A stretch of DNA of 46,549 nucleotides from a virus. Under the pieces are notes generated by a model, which was given only the letters and a program-made list of their open reading frames with translations, was not told the DNA's origin and searched no databases. Location of the stretch: positions 1-46,549 of IMG/VR virus record IMGVR_UViG_3300050016_000026. The stretch is one strand, 5' to 3'. Made by a program: the position numbers and the translations under genes. Shown in pieces: positions 30,908 to 38,007 of the stretch (positions within the stretch are counted from its first letter, which is position 1; every line of letters begins with the position of its first letter).

Positions 30908-31195
30908 ATGCGCGCCACTGACAGTTTCGTAGCCTCCAACATCAGCGCCTCGTCCCCCGCCTTCAGTCTGCATGGCGGGCTCTACGCGATCACGGCTGTC
31001 GCCACCTGGAACAGCAGTGGCTGGACGCTGCAGCGGTACGCGGCCGATGGCACCACGCTGGTCACGGTGATGACGGAGTTCACCGCCAACTTCTACGGCA
31101 CCATCGACCTGCCTTACGGCAAGTACATTCTGACTATGGCTTCGGGCTCCCCCTCGGTGGGGTACATCGAAATCGTTCGCGTACCGGGAGAGTAA
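30908..31195 (+). CDS. Small beta-rich virion-region protein
   Basis: 95 residues, AAGGTG before the ATG. The alternating hydrophobic pattern (LHGGLYAITAVATW and GKYILTMASG) indicates a beta-sandwich. It resembles short decoration or fibre-base proteins of phages. Function inferred from position only. Confidence 0.62.
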   Translation: MRATDSFVASNISASSPAFSLHGGLYAITAVATWNSSGWTLQRYAADGTTLVTVMTEFTANFYGTIDLPYGKYILTMASGSPSVGYIEIVRVPGE

Positions 31196-31198
31196 GTC

Positions 31199-31630
31199 AT
31201 GACTGTTGCATTCACCCTGTTCGACCTGTTCGATGGTGACATCGGTAAGAAGCTGATTGCGCTTCAGACCGACAGCTTCAAGGCTGTTCTCACCAACAGC
31301 TTGCCGTCGCAGACAGCGGCTGAAGTGTTGGCCGACATCACGCAGATCGCCAACGGCAACGGTTACACCACCGATGGTGTTGCCGTCACTACGCCCGCTT
31401 GGTCGCAGGTCTCGGGTGGCACATGGATGTTCAAGTGCGATGCGTTCTCCTGGACTTCTTCGAGCGCGGGTATGGCGACCTTCCGCTACGGTGCCATCTA
31501 CGCTGTGACTGCTGGCAAACTGATTGGCTGGTGGGATCACGGCTCAGGCCTCTCGGTTGCCGTGGGTTCGCAGTACCAGGTCACCCCCGACCAGACCAAC
31601 GGCCTGTTCCGCGTCACGCGGAGCCCGTAA
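31199..31630 (+). CDS. Phage virion-region protein (FKAVLTN / ADITQIANGNGY type)
   Basis: 143 residues. FKAVLTNSLP, ADITQIANGNGYT, FRYGAIY and LIGWWDHG are hallmarks of a widespread uncharacterised phage family encoded beside tail and fibre genes. All-beta. Probably a structural protein of the tail or head exterior. GGGAGAG stands before the ATG, 3 nt after the previous stop. Confidence 0.7.
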   Translation: MTVAFTLFDLFDGDIGKKLIALQTDSFKAVLTNSLPSQTAAEVLADITQIANGNGYTTDGVAVTTPAWSQVSGGTWMFKCDAFSWTSSSAGMATFRYGAIYAVTAGKLIGWWDHGSGLSVAVGSQYQVTPDQTNGLFRVTRSP

Positions 31631-31654
31631 GGCACCCAATAGGAGTGTCCTACG

Positions 31655-32623
31655 ATGACCGCCAAATCTAAAGCTGACCTCAACACTGAAATCACAACTG
31701 ACTTTGCCGACAACACGTCTGGCGCGATCACGGCTGCTCTCGCTCGAACAGTAGCCGGCGACTTAGCCGACAGCGCATACAACGTCCTCACAGATGGTGG
31801 CCCGCCCAGTGGCTTCCGCAACCTGATTTTCAATGGCAATTTTCGTATCAATCAGCGGGCCTATGTGTCGGCTGCAGCGCTTGCGTCTGGTGCCTACGGA
31901 CATGACCGTTTTAAGGCCGGCAGCAGCGGCGGTGACTACTCGTTCACGCAGCTTGCAGGCGACACACAAATCACCATCGCGGCTAGTAAGACCCTCATTC
32001 AAGTTATCGAAGCCGCAAACGTTGTTGGTGGAAGTTATGTGCTGAGTTGGACTGGCACTGCTCAAGCCCGCTACGCGGTCAATAGCGCAACACCGGCTGG
32101 TTCCTATGCAGCTAGCCCGATCCTCATTACTGGTCAGACCGCCGGCACAACAATGTCGGTGGAGTTTGGCAATGGGGCTAGTACTGGAACCCTCGGAGAT
32201 GTCCAACTGGAACTCGGCTCTATCCCCACCGTAAATGAGTTTCGCCCAATTGGTGTAGAGTTGGCGCTGTGTCAGCGGTACTTCGAGACTAATTCTTTCC
32301 AAGCCGCGCCGGGCACGGCCGGCATATATCAAAGCCTTGAGCAAAAAGTTTTGCCGAGCAACACAGTCGCCAACCAGCAATGCTATGGGTCGGTCCGTTT
32401 CATAGTTCCTAAGCGATCTGTCCCAACCATTATTGTTTATGGCTATTCGGGTACGGCTGGGACGGTTTCAAACAACGGCGGAACGGATTTGGCTGCCAAC
32501 AGCGGCGTAGATAACGGCTACGTCGGTAAACTGGGGTTCCTCCCGTACAACAATTCGGGAGGAGTTTTGACGGTTAATCTAAATATAGTGATGTTTAATT
32601 GGTCGGCGAATGCGGAGCTATAA
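31655..32623 (+). CDS. Tail fibre/spike-type protein with carbohydrate-binding-like domain
   Basis: 322 residues, AGGAG before the ATG. After a 50-residue N-terminal adaptor, FRNLIFNGNFRINQRAY opens a jelly-roll domain seen in many fibre and spike proteins, with GHDRFKAG and, near 210, ELALCQRYFE followed by a C-terminal beta domain. It likely binds cell-surface glycan. The second half (about 31970-32620) is visibly more A/T-rich than flanking genes, suggesting acquisition of the tip domain by transfer. Confidence 0.75.
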   Translation: MTAKSKADLNTEITTDFADNTSGAITAALARTVAGDLADSAYNVLTDGGPPSGFRNLIFNGNFRINQRAYVSAAALASGAYGHDRFKAGSSGGDYSFTQLAGDTQITIAASKTLIQVIEAANVVGGSYVLSWTGTAQARYAVNSATPAGSYAASPILITGQTAGTTMSVEFGNGASTGTLGDVQLELGSIPTVNEFRPIGVELALCQRYFETNSFQAAPGTAGIYQSLEQKVLPSNTVANQQCYGSVRFIVPKRSVPTIIVYGYSGTAGTVSNNGGTDLAANSGVDNGYVGKLGFLPYNNSGGVLTVNLNIVMFNWSANAEL

Positions 32624-32625
32624 GA

Positions 32626-32982
32626 ATGTACAAAGCAACGCAAGGCACATCTATTTTCCGCGTCAGTGATTGTGCAACTATCCCGGTCGATCCCGGCAAC
32701 CGGGACTATCAGGACTATCTTGCGTGGGTCGCGAAGGGGAATGTCGCCGATCCGGCAGATGTTCCGATTGTGCCACGGCGGCTCGTGCCGAAATCGACGA
32801 TTATCGATCGCCTGAACGCCGCCGGCAAACTCGTCGCGGCCAGTGCAGCGCTCAACGCCAACCTCTACACGCGCGAACGCTGGTACGCCCCGGACAGACC
32901 GGCGGTCTACGCTGACGATCCCGAGGTGCTGGCATTATTGGCTGCGATTGGTGCCGACCCCGCAGTGGTGCTCGCACCATAA
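32626..32982 (+). CDS. Tail-fibre-assembly-like protein (XkdW-type)
   Basis: 118 residues from ATG 32626, three bases after the fibre stop. IPVDPGNRDYQDYLAWVAKGN near the N-terminus is typical of small proteins encoded after phage fibres, including XkdW-like and fibre-assembly chaperones. A helical C-terminus ends the protein. It probably helps fold or attach the fibre encoded just upstream. Confidence 0.65.
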   Translation: MYKATQGTSIFRVSDCATIPVDPGNRDYQDYLAWVAKGNVADPADVPIVPRRLVPKSTIIDRLNAAGKLVAASAALNANLYTRERWYAPDRPAVYADDPEVLALLAAIGADPAVVLAP

Positions 32983-32994
32983 AGGGTTAGCGTA

Positions 32995-33885
32995 ATGGCT
33001 GGCGCATTTTCTACTGCCTATTCATCCGCCTTCACTGTCACCTTTGCTGAAGCGCTCGCTCAGGCGACAGCCGCTCTGACTGCTTACTCAGTCGGTGAAC
33101 AGGTCAACGTCCTAGAGGCACTGGCCCAAGCCACGGCTGCACTGACTGCTTATGCTGCCACAGAACAGGTCAACGTTTTTGAGGCTCTAGCTCAGGCTAC
33201 TGCCGCTCTAACTGCCTATGGACTTGGAGAACAGGTCAACGTTCTTGAGGCTCTAGCTCAGGCTACTGCCGCTCTAACTGCCTATGGACTTGGAGAACTG
33301 ATCACCATTGAAGAAGCGTTGGCGCAGGCGACGGCTGCTCTAACTGCCTATGGACTTGGAGAACAGGTCAACGTTCTTGAGGCTCTAGCTCAGGCCGTCG
33401 CTGCGTTGACTGCCTATGGACTTGGAGAACAGGTCAACGTTCTTGAGGCTCTAGCTCAGGCTACTGCCGCTCTAACAGCCTATGGACTTGGAGAACAGGT
33501 CAACGTTTTTGAGGTTCTAGCTCAGGCTACTGCCGCTCTAACTGCCTATGGACTTGGAGAACTGATCACCATTGAAGAAGCGTTGGCGCAGGCAACAGTA
33601 GCTCTGACTGCCTATGGCCTGGCTGAAGTAGACGATGTTCTAGAAGCCTTGACCCAGGCCGTCGCTGCACTGACTGCCTACGCAATGATCGACCGGGCCT
33701 TCGATCCCACCCTCGGGGTCACCCACAATCCTGCGCCTAGGAGTGTACGCGCAGCTTCGACACTTGCGGATATACGGAAAGTTGCGCCTACACTCGGTGC
33801 CGCGCGCACCACCGCTGACACGTTGGCAGACATACGGACCAAAGCCGCCAATTTGGTGAAGCGTCATAAGCCGGGGAGTGAGTAA
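32995..33885 (+). CDS. Repeat protein with ten 22-residue repeats
   Basis: 296 residues, AAGGG before the ATG. Residues 19-238 are ten tandem repeats of consensus EALAQATAALTAYGLGEQVNVL, with variants ending GELITIE. Each has a helical half (EALAQATAALTAY) and a strand half. A tail (about 239-296) has THNPAP and repeated TLADIR motifs. It looks like an extended fibrous or solenoid virion protein. The next gene carries four more repeats and a similar LG-x-THNP-x-P end, so the two are paralogous in their C-terminal half. No known function. Confidence 0.75.
   Translation: MAGAFSTAYSSAFTVTFAEALAQATAALTAYSVGEQVNVLEALAQATAALTAYAATEQVNVFEALAQATAALTAYGLGEQVNVLEALAQATAALTAYGLGELITIEEALAQATAALTAYGLGEQVNVLEALAQAVAALTAYGLGEQVNVLEALAQATAALTAYGLGEQVNVFEVLAQATAALTAYGLGELITIEEALAQATVALTAYGLAEVDDVLEALTQAVAALTAYAMIDRAFDPTLGVTHNPAPRSVRAASTLADIRKVAPTLGAARTTADTLADIRTKAANLVKRHKPGSE
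33049..33708 (+). repeat. Ten tandem 66-bp coding repeats
   Basis: Ten in-frame 66-bp units, several nearly identical at the DNA level, for instance those from about 33181 to 33580. Length change by recombination would keep the frame. Confidence 0.9.
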
Positions 33886-34874
33886 TGGCCGTCTCGATTG
33901 TCCAGTTCGCAAAAGGTCTTGCTGGTTCCGGCGTCACATTCGGCGCAGCACCGACCAATGGGAACTATCTCGTCGCCCTCGTCGGCATGGACGTTGGCAA
34001 CACTGCTGCGTCCGGTTGGACCAGAACCGAAAGACTTACTGAAGGCGGCACCAATATCCGTGTTGCAGCTTATTGGAAGCTGTGCGGTGCAGGTGAGAGT
34101 ACCAGTCAGAACCCCTCGACCAGCGACTACCTGGTAGGCATCTGGGAGATTGCCGGCTTCTCAGGTACCTGGGCAACCGACCTTACTTGGGGCGGTGACC
34201 CTAACGGACAAACGTTCGCCAATGCCACGGGGCCGTCAGGTGTTGACTGCTTGGCTCTTATCTGCGTCTCCGAACGCGACAACAGTTCTGGCATAGGTAG
34301 TACTCCCACTTTCCTGACCCCCACTGTCACTACAGACGGTCAAGGAGCAAGCACTGCCGATGGCCGCTTCGGTGCTTGTTGGGGCCACAACATCACTACC
34401 GCTGGCACTGCTGTCAACCCGACCGCGACATACTCGACTGGTGGCGCACCTGGGTCTGGGTGGGAAGCTTACACTGCGGTGCTGATCCCCAAGGGTGCTT
34501 CTGACGTTCAAGAGGCGCTGGCTCAAGCTACCATCACGCTGACATCCTACGGTGTCGGTGACGCCAGCGTGTTCGAGGCGCTGGCTCAAGCGACTACCGC
34601 GCTGACTGCCTACGGCCTTGGAGAACAGGTCAACGTCTTCGAGGCACTCACACAGGCCACCGCGGCGCTGACCTCTTATACTCTCATTGAGGGCTTCCTC
34701 GCCCTTGAGCCTTTGGCGCAGGCGGCTATCCTCCTGACGGCATATGCCTTGCTCAGCAAAGTCAACGACTTGGCCCTAGGCTACACCCACAATCCGCCGC
34801 CGCAGCCGGCCATAACTGAACCCGCCCTAGCGCAGAAGCGGACTACGCCCGGAACCTTGTATTACGAGCAATAA
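33885..34874 (+). CDS. Virion-region protein with beta domain and four 22-residue repeats
   Basis: 329 residues; the ATG overlaps the previous stop (TAATG). Residues 1-205 form a Gly/Thr/Ala-rich beta domain with SGWTRTERLTEGGTN and WGHNITTAG, resembling phage surface-exposed modules. Residues 210-297 are four copies of the EALAQAT-x-LTAY repeat found in the preceding gene. The C-terminus has LGYTHNPPP. The shared repeats suggest the two proteins interlock or attach to the same partner. Function unknown. Confidence 0.7.
   Translation: MAVSIVQFAKGLAGSGVTFGAAPTNGNYLVALVGMDVGNTAASGWTRTERLTEGGTNIRVAAYWKLCGAGESTSQNPSTSDYLVGIWEIAGFSGTWATDLTWGGDPNGQTFANATGPSGVDCLALICVSERDNSSGIGSTPTFLTPTVTTDGQGASTADGRFGACWGHNITTAGTAVNPTATYSTGGAPGSGWEAYTAVLIPKGASDVQEALAQATITLTSYGVGDASVFEALAQATTALTAYGLGEQVNVFEALTQATAALTSYTLIEGFLALEPLAQAAILLTAYALLSKVNDLALGYTHNPPPQPAITEPALAQKRTTPGTLYYEQ
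34512..34775 (+). repeat. Four 66-bp coding repeats related to 33049-33708
   Basis: Same 22-residue motif as in the upstream gene but more diverged, except the second unit (EALAQATTALTAYGLGEQVN), which stays close to the upstream consensus. Confidence 0.85.
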
Positions 34875-34885
34875 TCAGGTAGTAT
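34857..34885 (+). promoter_or_regulatory. Possible promoter before tail tubular protein A
   Basis: TTGTAT (34857-34862), 17 nt, TAGTAT (34880-34885), with the ATG 7 nt after the -10 box, the same spacing as at the terminase gene. The -35 match is only 3/6, and no Shine-Dalgarno is evident. Confidence 0.3.
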
Positions 34886-34891
34886 AGAACA

Positions 34892-36214
34892 ATGGTCAAC
34901 GCAGCATTCAAAGACAGCCTCGACATCGCAAACCGGTCGCTCGATCACCTCGGGCTGCCGCACATTTTGTCGATTGGCGAAGACAGTACCCGCTACCAGG
35001 TCCTGTCTGGTGTCTACGACAAGTTGCGCCAGTACGAACTGCGCCGCAACATCTGGCGCTTCTCGAAGCGCAAGTGTTTCATGCGGCCCATCGACGTCAA
35101 CACGCGCAAGCTCGCGCCTGCGCTGTGGAACTCGACCTACACCTATCAGCCTGGCGCCATCGTGCAATGGAACAACGGCGACCTCTTTGTTACCTTCGAG
35201 ACGGACAACGTTGGCAACGACCCCTCTCTCACTGACCACTGGGAGGCATACTATGGGTCACAGGCAGCCCTTCTCTATGATCCGACGATCAGCTACTACG
35301 AAGGCGAACTGGTCTACATGGCAGGCACTCTGGCGGGAAGCTTCATCGTCTACCTATCGCTGGTCAACGCCAATATCGCGACCGGGGTTCCGGTCACGGG
35401 CACTACTCCGAATGTCGCTACAGCTTGGAGCGCGACCGACACCTACGACCTTGATGACATGTCATACTACGCCGGCCTGCAGTGGCGCAGTACCATCGCG
35501 GTCAACCTGAACAACACACCGGCTGTGGCGCCGAGTGATTGGGCAATCGGGGTCACCTACGGTGCAGCGGCTACTGCCACCGGCAGTGATGGCTATGTCT
35601 ACACTTCCATCGCCGGCAGCAACCTCGGCAATGATCCGGTGGCTGACACCACGCACACCTATTGGACACAGGGCGTTCCCTACGCTTGGTCGCGCGTTCC
35701 GGCGCTGCAGCCGAGTGGCAACACTTGGCTGCCTCTATTCTGCGGACTGAAGCCGCTGGGCATCGACAGCCTGGGCATGGCTATCCCCGCGGCCATCGGA
35801 CAGGACAACAACTACTTCCTTCTGCCGGCCGGCTACCTGCGCGAGGCCCGGCTCAATCCTGACCTGTCGTTGGCATCGAATGATCACCACGTCTACGGCG
35901 ACTACATCATGTCGACTGACAACAACATCCTGTTGGCCTACGCCGCCGATATGACCAAGGTCGTTCGCTTCGATACTATGTTCTGTGAAATGCTGGCGGC
36001 CACGATGGCTTACCAGACTTGCGAGCGGCTGACGCAGAGCACCAGCAAGCAGGGCGCCTGTCTGCAGGCGTACAAGACAGCCGCCAATGAAGCGCGTGAG
36101 GTCAACAGCATCGAGGTCGGTACTCAGGAAGCAGACATGGACGACTGGATTGCAGTGCGCGAGCGTGCCGCTGGGGGTGGAGGCGGTACTGGCCTCGGCT
36201 ATGGTGGCTGGTAA
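34892..36214 (+). CDS. Tail tubular protein A (T7 gp11-like) with inserted binding modules
   Basis: 440 residues, about twice the length of T7 gp11. The N-terminus (DIANRSLDHLGL, then LRQYELRRNIWRFSKRK) and C-terminus (KVVRFDTMFCEMLAATMAY, ending Gly-rich) form the gatekeeper fold. Residues about 85-290 are an insertion of CBM5/12-like modules with Y-x-GD/L-V...Y...N...P...W spacing, including TGSDGYVYTS at about residue 230. It binds below the portal and joins tube protein B. The insertion probably displays carbohydrate-binding domains on the tail. Confidence 0.85.
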   Translation: MVNAAFKDSLDIANRSLDHLGLPHILSIGEDSTRYQVLSGVYDKLRQYELRRNIWRFSKRKCFMRPIDVNTRKLAPALWNSTYTYQPGAIVQWNNGDLFVTFETDNVGNDPSLTDHWEAYYGSQAALLYDPTISYYEGELVYMAGTLAGSFIVYLSLVNANIATGVPVTGTTPNVATAWSATDTYDLDDMSYYAGLQWRSTIAVNLNNTPAVAPSDWAIGVTYGAAATATGSDGYVYTSIAGSNLGNDPVADTTHTYWTQGVPYAWSRVPALQPSGNTWLPLFCGLKPLGIDSLGMAIPAAIGQDNNYFLLPAGYLREARLNPDLSLASNDHHVYGDYIMSTDNNILLAYAADMTKVVRFDTMFCEMLAATMAYQTCERLTQSTSKQGACLQAYKTAANEAREVNSIEVGTQEADMDDWIAVRERAAGGGGGTGLGYGGW

Positions 36215-37932
36215 TGCCGGGCATCAGCAATGCGCAAACAGACTTCCGTGGTGGATTGTGGTCGCCGTCTGCGCAAGGGCGCTTTGACGACCCTCGCTAT
36301 AAGACGGCACTCAATGAAAGCTTCAACGGCTTCCCTGTTCAGGAAGGTCGTTGGAACCGCAGACCCGGATTTCGAGTGGCTAACCACACTCGCGGCTACC
36401 AGCCTGCGCTGCTCCATCCCCTGTCAGTGATCGCTGCCCCTTCCCACGCCCTGGAATTTACCAGCGGCCACATGAGGCTGTTCCAAGGCGCCAACATCGT
36501 CATGGATGACGAGCGTCAGGTTGTCTCCTCATTCTCTACGGCTAACCCGACTGTCTGCACGACCAGTGCCCAGCACGGGTGGAACAATGGTGACGGTATT
36601 ATCTTCAGGGTGGAGGGGATCACCTCTGCCGGCATCATCAGCGATCTAGCCCCCATCCTTCAGCGTGAGTTGTCGATTGCCGTCATCGACGCATTCTCTT
36701 TCTACGTCTATAACTCGGAGACAGGTCGCGGCCTCGACGGCAGCTTGATCGACTTCGACAACACTGACGTGCAGCTTTCTGTAGGCCGCATCACCGACTT
36801 CTCGACGCCCTACGTGAATGACGATTGGGCCGGCGTCGACATCGCGCAGAACGACACCGATGCGTTCCTGCTGCACGGCAGCTACCAACCTCAGGACCTC
36901 ACCATCAAGACAGCGCAACAGCCCTTCACTGTTGTACCGGCAGAGTTTCAGGATGGTCCCTACCTCGACCAAATCAGCGGTGTCGTCGCCACAGTGACGC
37001 AGCCGGCAACATGGTCGAACAGCCACACGTACAACAGTGGAGATACGTCGACTGGCAGTGATGGCTATGTCTACACCTCCTTGATTGTCAGCAATCTGAA
37101 CCATGACCCCACCTCTGATGATGGCACCCATTGGCATAAGGACAGCACCGCGCTGACTGGCGTCATCAATCTGTCGTTCTCCTACACTGCGTGGGATGCG
37201 ACCATTGCGTACTCGATTGGCGACTTCGTAGGTGTGCCAGGTACAGCCTTCGGCTATCAGAGTTTGATCGCCTTAAACCAGAACAATAATCCTGCCGCCT
37301 CGCCCACTGCATGGAAGCAGGTGTCCAACCTAACCGGCTTCGCCAACAAGGGCGCCGGCATCACTGAGGAAGACATCGGCCGCCACATCCGTATCCAGTC
37401 GGAGCCGCCGCTGTGGCTGACCAACACCACCTACGCAGTGGGTGCCAACGTCACGATGGGCACCAGCATGACTGACCCCAGCCGGCAGTATTGGACCTGT
37501 ATCTCAGCCGTCACCAAACAGGTTGTAGCTATTGGCGTCACCGACACCAACCAACCCGGCATCGACCCCACACTGTGGGTGCCGAACCCCAATGCTATGC
37601 GCTTCACCTGGGGCGTGATCGTGCGCTCGGGCCCGCCTGTGCAATCGTCTTCAGTTGCCGCATGGACTATGCCGGGCTACACGTTGACACAGGATTGTGG
37701 TCGCTTGAATGCGGATGGCACCCCTAAGGCCCCGTACACCTATGCCTCCCCCATCAATGACCTGTCGCAGGTAGGGGCTTGCTGGTATCCGAACTGGTTG
37801 CTCGACCACGGTGAAATAGGTAGTACAGGTGGTACAATCGGTGACGCCGATTTCCCACAATCTGGGAGTTTCAGCACTGCGGCTATCGTCTACATCAACG
37901 TGGCTGTGCAGGGGTCAGGCACCTTGATGTAG
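36214..37932 (+). CDS. Tail tubular protein B (T7 gp12-like), N-terminal part ending at an in-frame TAG
   Basis: 572 residues from the ATG overlapping the previous stop. The start (NAQTDFRGGLWSPSAQGRFD, then EGRWNRRPGFRV) is the classic tube-B N-terminus. Residues about 265-440 hold three CBM5/12-like inserts, the first with TGSDGYVYTS as in tail protein A. The frame is stopped by TAG at 37930 and then continues open for 708 more codons (to 40056) with clear tube-B C-terminal sequence. The TAG is the only amber at the end of a late-strand frame. Readthrough, a mutation or a sequence error would each explain it. Confidence 0.85.
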   Translation: MPGISNAQTDFRGGLWSPSAQGRFDDPRYKTALNESFNGFPVQEGRWNRRPGFRVANHTRGYQPALLHPLSVIAAPSHALEFTSGHMRLFQGANIVMDDERQVVSSFSTANPTVCTTSAQHGWNNGDGIIFRVEGITSAGIISDLAPILQRELSIAVIDAFSFYVYNSETGRGLDGSLIDFDNTDVQLSVGRITDFSTPYVNDDWAGVDIAQNDTDAFLLHGSYQPQDLTIKTAQQPFTVVPAEFQDGPYLDQISGVVATVTQPATWSNSHTYNSGDTSTGSDGYVYTSLIVSNLNHDPTSDDGTHWHKDSTALTGVINLSFSYTAWDATIAYSIGDFVGVPGTAFGYQSLIALNQNNNPAASPTAWKQVSNLTGFANKGAGITEEDIGRHIRIQSEPPLWLTNTTYAVGANVTMGTSMTDPSRQYWTCISAVTKQVVAIGVTDTNQPGIDPTLWVPNPNAMRFTWGVIVRSGPPVQSSSVAAWTMPGYTLTQDCGRLNADGTPKAPYTYASPINDLSQVGACWYPNWLLDHGEIGSTGGTIGDADFPQSGSFSTAAIVYINVAVQGSGTLM

Positions 37933-37940
37933 ACGATAGC
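37882..37940. repeat. Perfect 17-bp inverted repeat containing the TAG
   Basis: Arms 37882-37898 and 37924-37940 are exact reverse complements, with a 25-nt loop. The in-frame TAG (37930-37932) is in the right arm, opposite CTA of the left arm. A chance repeat of this length at this spacing is improbable in 46 kb. Confidence 0.9.
37930..37932 (+). other. In-frame amber codon within the tail tubular protein B frame
   Basis: TAG in the same frame as both halves of the gene. Between it and the first possible downstream start (GTG 38008) 25 sense codons remain open (TIAPNAQVWTRNAGYSG...), so translation across it would give a 1280-codon frame. Confidence 0.9.
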
Positions 37941-38007
37941 TCCGAATGCACAGGTATGGACGCGCAACGCCGGTTACTCAGGCGCGCCTAGTAAACCTGT
38001 CTACACT

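Noticed and set aside
33049-33708. Possible CRISPR-like array
   Set aside because: The 66-bp units are adjacent without spacers, in frame, and encode a regular protein repeat; no cas genes are present.
37882-37940. Invertible switch at the 17-bp inverted repeat
   Set aside because: Inversion would flip only the 25-nt loop and would leave the TAG in frame; no recombinase gene is present.
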